A stretch of DNA of 60,000 nucleotides. It comes from Tubiluchus corallicola. Its lineage: Eukaryota > Priapulida > Priapulimorpha > Priapulimorphida > Tubiluchidae. The DNA is taken from contig JAQGDQ010000695.1 of NCBI GenBank assembly GCA_030141605.1, positions 1 through 60,000 of the forward strand, read 5' to 3'. The notes beneath the pieces were generated by a model. That model searched no databases, was not told the DNA's origin, and saw nothing but the letters and a program-made list of their open reading frames with translations. Within the stretch, counting starts at the first letter, position 1, and each line of letters starts with the position of its first letter. Made by a program: the position numbers and the translations under genes. Below are positions 1-11,451 of the stretch, in pieces.

Positions 1-355
1 TATGTTTGTTCTTATCTTGTGTACTATGTTTGTTCTTATCTTGTGTACTATGTTTGTTCTTATCTTGTGTACTATGTTTGTTCTTATCTTGTGTACTATG
101 TTTGTTCTTATCTTGTGTACTATGTTTGTTCTTATCTTGTGTACTATGTTTGTTCTTATCTTGTGTACTATGTTTGTTCTTATCTTGTATGCTATGTTTG
201 TTCTTATCTTGTGTGCTATGTTTGTTCTTATCTTGTGTACTATGTTTGTTCTTATCTTGTGTACTATGTTTGTTCTTATCTTGTGTACTATGTTTGTTCT
301 TATCTTGTGTACTATGTTTGTTATTATCTTGTGTACTATGTTTGTTATTATTGGA
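1..355. repeat. 24-bp minisatellite, about 15 copies
   Basis: The unit tatgtttgttcttatcttg plus tgtac repeats almost without change and probably continues left of the window. Because 24 is a multiple of three, all three plus-strand frames stay open and translate as MFVLILCT-type repeats. This follows from the period and is not evidence of a gene. The last two or three units carry substitutions (tatgct, ttatta) typical of an array edge. Confidence 0.95.
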
Positions 356-640
356 AACATGGAGCATTTTGCAATTCATAAGAAGTAGGGCACGTTATGT
401 TGATATCAGCAATCTAACTAATCCACTTAAGTCTTCATTGCCAGAAATAAAAGCAAGTTATGAATCATGGTGGACGAATATTACTACATCAGTCTAATTA
501 CAATTGGATAAATAATTAATCCCATATTCCGATGGGAGAATTGAAATAAGGACCCTCAAACTAGGGTAGTAGATTATACAAACCAGTGCATAGAAATAGG
601 TACACTGGAATAACAACAACAAATAAAGCGCCACGTGACG

Positions 641-2440
641 ACAAGCCTTGATACTAATGAAAAAAAGGAAGCTAAATTAATGTGACGTCACTGGTGAATG
701 GAGCCAAGCCTTGATACTAATGAAAACAGTAAGCTAAATTAATGTGACGTCACTGGTGAATGGAGCCAAGCCTTGATACTAATGAAAACAGTAAGCTAAA
801 TTAATGTGACGTCACCGGTGAATGGAGCCAAGCCTTGACACTAATGAAAACAGTAAGCTAAATTAATGTGACGTCACCGGTGAATGCAGCCAAGCCTTGA
901 TACTAATGAAAACAGTAAGCTAAATTAATGTGACGTCACTGGTGAATGGAGCCAAGCCTTGATACTAATGAAAACAGTAAGCTAAATTAATGTGACGTCA
1001 CTGGTGAATGGAGCCAAGCCTTGATACTAATGAAAACAGTAAGCTAAATTAATGTGACGTAACCGGTGAATGGAGCCAAGCCTTAACACTAATGAAAACA
1101 GTAAGCTAAATTAATGTGACGTTACTGGTGAATGGAGCCAAGCCTTGATACTAATGAAAACAGTAAGCTAAATTAATGTGACGTTACTGGTGAATGGAGC
1201 CAAGCCTTGATACTAATGAAAAAAAGGAAGCTAAATTAATGTGACGTCATGGGTGAATGGAGCCAAGCCTTGATACTAATGAAAAAAAGGAAGCTAAATT
1301 AATGTGACGTCATGGGTGAATGGAGCCAAGCCTTGATACTAATGAAAACAGTAAGCTAAATTAATGTGACGTCACTGGTGAATGGAGCCAAGCCTTGATA
1401 CTAATGAAAACAGTAAGCTAAATTAATGTGACGTCACCGGTGAATGGAGCCAAGCCTTGACACTAATGAAAACAGTAAGCTAAATTAATGTGACGTCACC
1501 GGTGAATGCAGCCAAGCCTTGATACTAATGAAAACAGTAAGCTAAATTAATGTGACGTCACTGGTGAATGGAGCCAAGCCTTGATACTAATGAAAACAGT
1601 AAGCTAAATTAATGTGACGTCACTGGTGAATGGAGCCAAGCCTTGATACTAATGAAAACAGTAAGCTAAATTAATGTGACGTCACTGGTGAATGGAGCCA
1701 AGCCTTGATACTAATGAAAACAGTAAGCTAAATTAATGTGACGTCACTGGTGAATGGAGCCAAGCCTTGATACTAATGAAAACAGTAAGCTAAATTAATG
1801 TGACGTAACCGGTGAATGGAGCCAAGCCTTAACACTAATGAAAACAGTAAGCTAAATTAATGTGACGTTACTGGTGAATGGAGCCAAGCCTTGATACTAA
1901 TGAAAACAGTAAGCTAAATTAATGTGACGTTACTGGTGAATGGAGCCAAGCCTTGATACTAATGAAAACAGTAAGCTAAATTAATGTGACGTCACTGGTG
2001 AATGGAGCCAAGCCTTGACACTAATGAAAACAGTAAGCTAAATTAATGTGACGTCACGGGTGAATGGAGCCAAGCCTTGACACTAATGAAAACAGTAAGC
2101 TAAATTAATGTGACGTCACTGGTGAATGGAGCCAAGCCCTAACACTAATGAAAACAGTAAGCTAAATTAATGTGACGTCACCGGTGAATGGAGCCAAGCC
2201 TTGACACTAATGAAAACAGTAAGCTAAATTAATGTGACGTCACTGGTGAATGGAGCCAAGCCTTGATACTAATGAAAACAGTAAGCTAAATTAATGTGAC
2301 GTCACTGGTGAATGGAGCCAAGCCTTGATACTAATGAAAACAGTAAGCTAAATTAATGTGACGTCACCGGTGAATGCAGCCAAGCCCTAACACTAATGAA
2401 AAACAATGAAGCTAATTACTGTGACGTCACTGGTGAAATG
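641..2440. repeat. 62-bp minisatellite with a CRE-like octamer in every unit, about 29 copies
   Basis: Each unit reads aatgtgacgtcactggtgaa, then tggagccaagccttgatact, then aatgaaaacagtaagctaaa, then tt. Most units contain the palindrome TGACGTCA; some have TGACGTAA or TGACGTTA. Two or three variants (cactgg or caccgg; gatact or cacact; aaaacagt or aaaaaaggaa) recur in the same order at about 780-1200 and 1440-1900. This suggests that a multi-unit block was duplicated. Copies in the opposite orientation lie at 2686-2853. Confidence 0.95.
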
Positions 2441-2685
2441 CAATCTAAGGAATTTCAAACCCCTTTACGAATGTGTAAAAATGAACATTATATACACGAA
2501 AGAGCCAGCTTCTGCGAATCACTGACAAACGATCTTTTTGGCTATTGAAGCCATTATCAAACCATAAATGAAGCCAGAAAGAAGAAGAAATAAAACATTA
2601 ATGATGCAAAGACGCAAACTGAAACTACCAAACAACAGATTAGAATTTAACTTATCAAAATAAGCTTGGTTGTAACCAAGTTTCC
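2441..2685. other. Spacer between inverted 62-bp repeat arms
   Basis: This is about 245 bp of non-repeated AT-rich sequence separating the direct 62-bp array from its inverted copies. A minus-strand ORF of 64 codons (2519-2713) crosses it and runs into the repeats; it has no recognisable family. The spacer ends in a small palindrome, cttggttgtaaccaag, at about 2665-2680. It could be the loop or core of a foldback-type element. Confidence 0.5.
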
Positions 2686-2853
2686 CCAGTGACGTCACAG
2701 TAATTGACTTCATTTTTTTCGATTAGAATCAGGGCTTGGCGCCGTCCACCAGTGACGTCACATTAATTTAGCTTACTGTTTTCATTAGTGTTAGGGCTTG
2801 GCTCCATCCACCAGTGACGTCACATTAATTTAGCTTACTGTTTTCATTAGTGT
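2686..2853. repeat. Inverted copies of the 62-bp repeat, about 2.7 units
   Basis: The segments cagtgacgtcacattaattt and agcttactgttttcattagt are the reverse complement of the 62-bp unit at 641-2440. The first inverted unit (2686-2745) is a diverged form that also matches the last, diverged direct unit at 2385-2440. The inverted symmetry therefore extends to the array edges. Confidence 0.9.
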
Positions 2854-3007
2854 ATCGGAAGAAATTGCAGATAAATGTGCAAAATTTTTACCTAACACAT
2901 GAGAACCAGAAAAGAACACAAACCAAGTCGACATAATGAACAACCACGGCAGCATTTATACGAATATCGTCGTGCAATAAACATGTTGAAATAAACGTTT
3001 CTCTTAG

Positions 3008-3703
3008 TTAAAGGATAAGACAAGGGGCACCTGAAGCACCTGAAAAATCGCCTTAAAATTATATTACTTTATAGCAATTTTGTGCGTATATCTTACTCGC
3101 ATCGAAAGGAATTTTAGTTTGTTTTCATTTTAAATCTCCCGCAATACTGTTCCGAAGTCGCCATTACATGACGTCATATACCAAACGTAAATCTAGGGAT
3201 TTGTAGGGAAGAAAGGGAAATGTTAAATTATGTCCCAAAAGACTTTCCTTGCAAATCTGTATTACTTAGATTTTCGCTTACCTACTAGAAAGACTTATGT
3301 AACAAGAAAAGAAAATTATTAATTCTTTAAAAAGTTTTCACCAATTAGTAAAATATCGCTGACTCACCCTCCAGGGTGCACCACTTACTAACCAAAACAC
3401 GTATTTTTAATCTTATTGACAAGATACAGTAATTTTAAATTTTATTTAGTTAGTGACGTGTGCGGTACGAATGCTCTGATTATTTTTTCAAACTTTACAA
3501 AATGTTGTCTAAACTTGTTTCAAATGACCTGTCGTGAAAATGGCTGCATCTAATGGTCATCGCGGGAGTTTAAATTTACATGTTTTATACAGCGTTACTG
3601 CCGATTGAAGTCCTGCATGCAAAAAGGCAGTACGTAAGTGATATAAAATTTCAAAACGAAATTTTCAAGCTTTATGTTTATGAAGGATTTTCTTGTGCTT
3701 TAA
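3008..3703 (+). mobile_element. TTAA-flanked MITE (family P), left copy
   Basis: A ~696-bp element has TTAA at both ends. Its termini are roughly inverted: TTAAAGGATAAGACAAGG at the left, and the reverse complement of the right end reads TTAAAGCACAAGAAAATC. It has no transposase ORF. An inverted copy lies at 10812-11451 and a diverged, expanded copy at about 36330-37384. TTAA target duplication is a hallmark of piggyBac-type elements, but the terminal bases do not prove that family, so the superfamily is open. Confidence 0.75.
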
Positions 3704-4091
3704 AGAACCCTGATTAGTGCTGGACTAGTGCTGTAGTTGTACTTTAAAGAACCCTGATTAGTGCTGGACTAGTGCTGTAGTTGTACTTTAAGGACCCTGA
3801 TTAGTGCTGGACTAGTGCTGTAGTTGTACTTTAAAAACCCTGATTAGTGCTGGACTAGTGCTGCAGTTGTACTTTAAGAACCCTGATTAGTGCTGGACTA
3901 GTGCTGTAGTTGTACTTCAAAAACCCTGATTAGTGCTGGACTAGTGCTGTAGTTGTACTTCAAAAACCCTGATTAGTGCTGGACTAGTGCTGTAGTTGTA
4001 CTTTAAAAACCCTGATTAGTGCTGGACTAGTGCTGTAGTTGTACTTTAAGAACCCTGATTAGTGCTGTACTAATGCTGTAGTTGTACTTTC
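3704..4091. repeat. 44-bp minisatellite abutting the TTAA element, about 9 copies
   Basis: The unit is agaaccctgattagtgctgg actagtgctgtagttgtact ttaa, with 42-46 bp variants. The array starts exactly at the right TTAA of the family-P element. Each unit ends gttgtactttaa, close to the element's own end cttgtgctttaa. The unit therefore appears to span the element terminus and its flank. Confidence 0.92.
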
Positions 4092-5161
4092 ACTGAACTA
4101 ACCAACTCGAGGGTTTAGTAATCACAACTATATTATATCATCTTATATTATCTTTATATTATGCGAAACTGTATATAACGTACCGCAAGCTGCAGCCTAC
4201 TTGATGCATAATCATCACATATGTATCATTACGATAACTGCAACAGCAAACATGCAGCCCGGTTACAGCCGATCAACTCACCTACCAGCTAACCGACCAA
4301 TCAACAACAAAACGCAGTTATTTAGTGTAAATTTTCTGAAAAAAATATTAGAACTAATCTTGTGCCTGGGGCTGTAACTATTAAATAAACACTTGTGAAT
4401 TAAATTCACTGTGCAGAATTAGCTGCATCAGCGGCATTGAACCACCAGACACTTTTAATCTTGTAGATTAAAATGATGATATTACGGACATAAAACGATA
4501 AACACATAAACTGCAATTTAACGAAAATTTCAAAAACCGAAGACTAATTACATTAATTAATCAACACGACGTGGATCGTCAGGTGAAACTGTTTTTTTTT
4601 GTTTTGTTTTTTATCACGATTCACTTTAAATTTTCAGATTATTTCCATTACTTTTTCTCTATCACTGTGTGGGACAATCTAACAAGCCCTGCTTTTTGAT
4701 TGCCCGCAACACATTTACCTTCGTGTATAAGTGAACAGTGTTTGAGGCTTTTCCTGTGCAGTATTTCTTATTTGTATTATATCCATTGTAGGCCCTTTCA
4801 CTAGATATTGTACATGTAACCATTGTAAATGTGTAAGGTGAAATAAATGACTTATGACTTATGAATAAACGTACCTTATCTCTCTCGCTTCAAATACCGT
4901 CTTCTCGAACGACCTGCGAAACGTGTTCAACATTTTCACACAATTTTGACTAGCAACTACAAGTCCGGTACAAGAAAAACATTCCTCAGCGTCCGGTCAG
5001 TACCAGAAACCCGCGCGTGAGGGGGTAGCACGTCCATGCACCCCGCTACAATACGGCTAGTATCAAGAACATAGACTAGCAACCGTTCAAAAACTCGGGA
5101 CTGCCAAATGAATTACATGCAATCTAAACGGTGACATAGCTGCGCACGTAAGACGTGCTGA
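4092..5161. other. Intergenic sequence, no gene seen
   Basis: There is no ORF above 60 codons and no recognisable domain. At about 4790-4862 the sequence ends aaataaatgacttatgactt followed by atgaa. This resembles the polyadenylation-like, short-repeat tail of a non-LTR element. The rest is AT-rich and featureless to me. Confidence 0.5.
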
Positions 5162-6017
5162 AGAAGCCATTTCACTCGCCAGGGGTGGACGCACTGGAGA
5201 GAAGCCATTTCATTCATTGGGGGGTAGACGCATGGGGATGAGAAGCCATTTCATTTATGGGGGTGGATGCACTGCAAAAGAAACCCTTGTATTCACTAGG
5301 ACGTGAACGCACTGGAAGAGAAGCCCTTGTATTCACTAGGATGTGGATGCACTGGAAGAGAAGCCCTTGTATTCACTAGGATGTGGATGCACTGGAAGAG
5401 AAGCCCTTGTATTCACTAGGACGTGAACGCACTGGAAGAGAAGCCCTTGTATTCACTAGGATGTGAACGCACTGGAAGAGAAGCCCTTGTATTCACTAGG
5501 ATGTGGATGCACTGGAAGAGAAGCCCTTGTATTCACTAGGATGTGGATGCACTGGAAGAGAAGCCCTTGTGTTCACTAGGACGTGAACGCACTGGAAGAG
5601 AAGCCCTTGTATTCACTAGGATGTGGATGCACTGGAAGAGAAGCCCTTGTATTCACTAGGATGTGGATGCACTGGAAGAGAAGCCCTTGTATTCACTAGG
5701 ACGTGGATGCACTGGAAGAGAAGCCCTTGTATTCACTAGGATGTGGATGCACTGGAAGAGAAGCGCTTGTATTCACTAGGATGTGGATGCACTGGAAAAG
5801 AAGCCCTTGTATTCACTAGGACGTGGATGCACTGGAAGAGAAGCCCTTTTATTCACTAGGATGTGGATGCACTGGAAGAGAAGCCCTTGTATTCACTAGG
5901 ATGTGGATGCACTGGAAGAGAAGCCCTTGTATTCACTAGGATGTGGATGCACTGGAAAAGAAGTCTTTTACTCACCAGGAGCAGATCCACTGGAAGAGAA
6001 GCCACTTCACTCACTAA
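5162..6017. repeat. 40-bp minisatellite, about 20 copies
   Basis: The unit is atgtggatgcactggaagag followed by aagcccttgtattcactagg; it recurs in register with little change from about 5300 to 5960. The first units (5162-5280) and last units (5960-6017) carry gaagccatttcactcac, the core of the neighbouring 33-bp array. The two arrays therefore look like one lineage that changed period. Confidence 0.93.
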
Positions 6018-8775
6018 GGTGCAAGCCATTTCATTCACTAACGTGGATTAATTCACTAACTGGAAACCATTTCACCCACTAGGCAGACACACCAGAAGCC
6101 TTTTCACTCACCAAGGTACACACACTAGAAGCCATTTCACTCACCAAGGTGGACACACTAGAAGCCATTTCACTCACCAAGGTGGACACACTAGAAGCCA
6201 TTTCACTCACCAAGGTGGACACACCAGAAGCCATTTCACTCACCAAGGTGGACACACCAGAAGCCATTTCACTCACCAAGGTGGACACACCAGAAGCCAT
6301 TTCACTCACCAAGGTGGACACACTAGAAGCCATTTCACCCACTAGGCAGACACACCAGAAGCCATTTCACTCACCAAGGTGGACACACCAGAAGCCATTT
6401 CACTCACCAAGGTGGACACACCAGAAGCCATTTCACTCACCAAGGTGGACACACCAGAAGCCATTTCACTCACCAAGGTGGACACACTGGAAGCCATTTC
6501 ACTCACCAAGGTGGACACACCAGAAGCCATTTCACTCACCAAGGTGGACACACTAGAAGCCATTTCACTCACCAAGGTGGACACACCAGAAGCCATTTCA
6601 CTCACCAAGGTGGACACACTAGAAGCCTTTTCACTCACCAAGGTGGACACACTAAAAGCAATTTCACTCACCAAGGCGGACACACTAGAACCCTTTTCAC
6701 TCACCAAGGTGGACACACTAAAAGCAATTTCACTCACCAAGGTGGACACACTAAAAGCAATTTCACTCACCAAGGCGGACACACTAGAACCATTTTCACT
6801 CACCAAGGTGGACACACTAAAAGCAATTTCACTCACCAAGGTGGACACACTAAAAGCCATTTCACTCACCAAGGTGGACACACTAGAAGCCATTTCACTC
6901 ACCAAGGTGGACACACTAGAAGCCATTTCACTCACCAAGGTGGACACACCAGAAGCCATTTCACTCACCAAGGTGGACACACTAGAAGCCATTTCACTCA
7001 CCAAGGTGGACACACTAGAAGCCATTTCACTCACCAAGGTGGACACACTAGAAGCCATTTCACTCACCAAGGTGGACACACTAGAAGCCATTTCACTCAC
7101 CAAGGTGGACACACTAGAAGCCATTTCACTCACCAAGGTGGACACACTAGAAGCCATTTCACTCACCAAGGTGGACACACTAGAAGCCATTTCATCACCA
7201 AGGTGGACACACCAGAAGCCATTTCACTCACCAGGTGGACACACCAGAAGCCATTTCACTCACCAAGGTGGACACACTAGAAGCCATTTCACTCACCAAG
7301 GTGGACACACTAGAAGCCATTTCACTCACCAAGGTGGACACACTAGAAGCCATTTCACTCACCAAGGTGGACACACTAGAAGCCATTTCACTCACCAAGG
7401 TGGACACACCAGAAGCCATTTCACTCACCAAGGTGGACACACTAGAAGCCATTTCACTCACCAAGGTGGACACACTAGAAGCCATTTCACTCACCAAGGT
7501 GGACACACTAGAAGCCATTTCACTCACCAAGGTGGACACACTAGAAGCCATTTCACTCACCAAGGTGGACACACTAGAAGCCATTTCACTCACCAAGGTG
7601 GACACACTAGAAGCCATTTCACTCACCAAGGTGGACACACTGAAGCCATTTCACTCACCAAGGTGGACACATGAAGCCATTTCACTCACCAAGGTGGACA
7701 CACTAGAAGCCATTTCACTCAAGGTGGACACACCAGAAGCCATTCACTCACCAAGGTGGACACACTAACAGCAATTTCACTCACCAAGGTGGACACACCA
7801 GAAGCCATTTCACTCACCAAGGTGGACACACCAGAAGCCATTTCACTCACCAAGGTGGACACACTAGAAGCCATTTCACTCACCAAGGTGGACACACTAG
7901 AAGCCATTTCACTCACCAAGGTACACACACTAGAAGCCATTTCACTCACCACCAAGGTGAACACACGAGATGCCATTTCCATGCACCAAGGTACACACAC
8001 CAGAAGCCATCTCACTCACTAAGGTGCAAGCCATTTCATTCACTAACGTGGATTAATTCACTAACTGGAAACCATTTCACCCACTAGGCAGACACACTAG
8101 AAGCCATTTCACTCACCAAGGTACACACACCAGAAGCCATCTCACTCACTAAGGTGGACACACTAGAAGCCATTTCACTCACCAAGGTGGACACACTAGA
8201 AGCCATTTCACTCACCAAGGTGGACACACTAGAAGCCATTTCACTCACCAAGGTACACACACTAGAAGCCATTTCACTCACACCAAGGTGGACACACTAG
8301 ATGCCATTTCCATGCACCAAGGTACACACACCAGAAGCCATCTCACTCACTAAGGTGCAAGCCATTTCATTCACTAACGTGGATTAATTCACTAACTGGA
8401 AACCATTTCACCCACTAGGCAGACACACTAGAAGCCATTTCACTCACCACCAAGGTGAACACACCAGAAGCCATTTCCATGCACCAAGGTACACACACCA
8501 GAAGCCATTTCACTCACCACCAAGGTGAACACACGAGAAGCCATTTCACTCACCACCAAGGTGCACACACCAGAAGCCTTTTCACTCACCAAGGTACACA
8601 CACCAGAAGCCATCTCACTCACTAAGGTGGACACACTAGAACCCCTTTTCACTCACCACCAAGGTGCACACACCAGAAGCCTTTTCACTCACCAAGGTAG
8701 ACACACTAAAAGCAATTTCACTCACCAAGGTGGACACACTAGAACCCCTTTTCACTCACCACCAAGGTGGACACA
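6018..8775. repeat. 33-bp minisatellite, about 80 copies with higher-order segments
   Basis: The unit is gccatttcactcaccaaggt followed by ggacacactagaa. Since 33 bp is 11 codons, long ORFs exist on both strands: DTLEAISLTKV repeats on plus and MASSVSTLVSE repeats on minus. Single-base deletions (about 7193, 7231, 7642) only switch frames. A longer ~76-bp variant containing acgtggattaattcactaac occurs three times, at about 6018-6092, 8021-8096 and 8352-8427. Local block duplication is the likely cause. I do not treat the ORFs as genes. Confidence 0.95.
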
Positions 8776-9282
8776 ATGCCTGACCATTAAAGTATCTACA
8801 TGTAGCATAAGAAACCACTCCAAATCACTTAACAATGCACCACAATACTGAGTTAACAATGCACCACAATGCCAGGACATTCAGACGTGGTGAGAAATGA
8901 CAACAGATCCTGCAGAAATGCACCACAATGCACCACCAGAAATGCACCACAATACTGAATCAAACAGGAAACCACCCCAAATCTCAACGTCTTATTACCA
9001 AAGAGACACCCCCCGTCTCCAATTGCTACACGGCACCAGCATACAACAGTTACTTAACGAAAGCAGTAGGTGGGCTGTGAATATTCTAAGCACAGCTAAT
9101 TTATCACAAGTGAATTAATTAGCTTCCCAAGGCAACTGCACACGATACTAATTAATGAGAGATGGTATAACCTTGAGCAAATACATGTGCAACAGCAGCG
9201 TGCCTAGACTTCCAGCAAATACCAATTAGCTATTGAATAATTATTTGAAATAATTGGTAGACGTTCAGAGTAGAATAGACCC
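8776..9282. other. Intergenic sequence with scattered short repeats
   Basis: The words aatgcaccacaat and ccagaaatgcaccac recur several times between 8830 and 8960, suggesting a decayed array. A plus ORF of 73 codons (8897-9118) reads through it and has no recognisable family. From 9120 to 9282 there is plain AT-rich sequence. Confidence 0.5.
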
Positions 9283-10713
9283 ATCAATTAAAAACTGCTC
9301 TCAATTTGAAATCAACAATTTAAAGGACAATTCAACACAAAATTGATTTAATGTTGCCCTCCAATCAATTAAAAACTGCTCTAATTTGAAATCAACAATT
9401 TAAAGGACAATTCAACACAAAATTGATTTAATGTTGTCCTCCAATCAATTAAAAACTACTCTAATTTGCAACAATTTAAAGGACAATTCAACACAAAATT
9501 GATTTAATGTTGCCCTCCAATCAATTAAAAACTGCTCTAATTTGAAATCAACAATTTAAAGGACAATTCAACACAAAATTGATTTAATGTTGTCCTCCAA
9601 TCAATTAAAAACTACTCTAATTTGCAACAATTTAAAGGACAATTCAACACAAAATTGATTTAATGTTGCCCTCCAATCAATTAAAAACTGCTCTAATTTG
9701 AAATCAACAATTTAAAGGACAATTCAACACAAAATTGATTTAATGTTGCCCTCCAATCGATTAAAAACTGCTCTAATTTGAAATCAACAATTTAAAGGAC
9801 AATTCAACACAAAATTGATTTAATGTTGTCCTCCAATCAATTAAAAACTGCTCTAATTTGAAATCAACAATTTAAAGGACAATTCAACACAAAATTGATT
9901 TAATGTTGTCCTCCAATCAATTAAAAACTGCTCTAATTTGAAATCAACAATTTAAAGGACAATTCAACACAAAATTGATTTAATGTTGCCCTCCAATCAA
10001 TTAAAAACTGCTCTAATTTGAAATCAACAATTTAAAGGACACTTCAACACAAAATTGATTTAATGTTGTCCTCCAATCGATTAAAAACTGCTCTAATTTG
10101 AAATCAACAATTTAAAGGACAATTCAACACAAAATTGATTTAATGTTGTCCTCCAATCAATTAAAAACTGCTCTAATTTGAAATCAACAATTTAAAGGAC
10201 AATTCAACACAAAATTGATTTAATGTTGTCCTCCCATCAATTAAAAACTACTCTAATTTGCAACAATTTAAAGGACAATTCAACACAAAATTGATTTAAT
10301 GTTGCCCTCCAATCAATTAAAAACTGCTCTAATTTGAAACCAACAATTTAAAGGACAATTCAACACAAAATTGATTTAATGTTGCCCTCCAATCAATTAA
10401 ACTTACTCTAATTTGAAATCAACAATTTAAAGGACAATTCAACACAAAATTGATTTAATGTTGCCCTCCAATCAATTAAAAACTGCTCTAATTTGAAATC
10501 AACAATTTAAAGGACAATTCAACACAAAATTGATTTAATGTTGCCCTCCAATCAATTAAACTTACTCTAATTTGAAATCAACAATTTAAAGCACAATTCA
10601 ACACAAAATTGACTTGATGTTGCCCCCCAATCAATTAAAAACTGCTCTAATTCGAAATCAACAAATTTAAAGGACAATTCAACACAAAATTGATTTAGTG
10701 CTGGCCTCCAATA
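9283..10713. repeat. 80-bp minisatellite, about 18 copies, each with a short inverted repeat
   Basis: The unit runs caattaaaaactgctctaat, ttgaaatcaacaatttaaag, gacaattcaacacaaaattg, atttaatgttgtcctccaat. Shorter variants lack part of ttgaaatcaac. Within many units AGGACAA is followed 23 bp later by TTGTCCT. These bases resemble the ends of the flanking family-P element (TTAAAGGACAAG and CTTGTCCTTTAA). Confidence 0.94.
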
Positions 10714-10811
10714 TGACGTAAGAACTTTATTATAAACTTGATTCGACTGGTCTCACTGGTAAAAGATTGAGAACTTTTGTTGTTTTGTTATTCGTTAATT
10801 GTGTTAAAATG

Positions 10812-11451
10812 TTTTGAAATTTCATACCACTTACATACAGCCTTTTTGCGTGTAGGACTTCAATCGGCAGTAACGCTGTATAAAACATGTGAATTTAAAC
10901 TCCCGCGATGACCGTTGGACGCAGCCATTTTCACGACAGGTCATTTGTAACAAGTTTAGACAACATTTTGTAAAGTTTGAAAATATAATCAGAGCATTCG
11001 TAGTGCACAAGTCGCTAACTAAATAAAATTTAAAATTACTGTATCTTGTCAATAAGATTAAAAATACATATTTTGGTAAGTGAGTGGTGCACCCTGGAGG
11101 GTGAGTCAGCGACATTTTACTGGTGAAAACGTTTTAAATAATTAATAATTTTCTTTTCTAGTTACATAAGTCTTTCAAGGAGGTAAACGAAAATCTAAGT
11201 AATATAGTTTTGCACGGAAAGTCTTTTGAGACATAATTTAACATTGCTTTTTCTTCCCTTGATTTACGTTTGGTATATGACGTCATGTAATGGCGACTTC
11301 GGAACAATATTGCGGGAGATTTAAAATGAAAACAAACTAAAATTCCTTTCAGTGCGAGTAAGATATACGCATAAAATTGCTATAAAGTAGTATAAATTTT
11401 AAGACAATTTTTCTCAAACGAACTTCAGGTGCCCCTTTTCTTGTCCTTTAA
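10812..11451 (-). mobile_element. TTAA MITE (family P), right copy, inverted
   Basis: This is the reverse complement of 3008-3703 over most of its length, for example caatcggcagtaacgctgta and ggtatatgacgtcatgtaat. It ends in cttgtcctttaa at 11441-11451. About 50 bp of the opposite terminus are missing near 10812. The minus-strand ORF of 94 codons (10831-11115) is chance coding inside the element. It faces the left copy across 7.1 kb of satellite DNA. Confidence 0.8.

Noticed and set aside
1-497. Overlapping plus-strand ORFs of 120-163 codons
   Set aside because: They are frame readings of a 24-bp repeat; all frames stay open because the unit lacks stops.
641-2440. CRISPR-like regular repeats
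   Set aside because: The whole unit is repeated with no unique spacers, and the genome is an intron-bearing animal.
6079-8652. Long repeat-protein ORFs on both strands (up to 431 codons)
   Set aside because: Both strands and shifted frames are equally open, single-base deletions merely change frame, and there is no start context, signal or unique domain.
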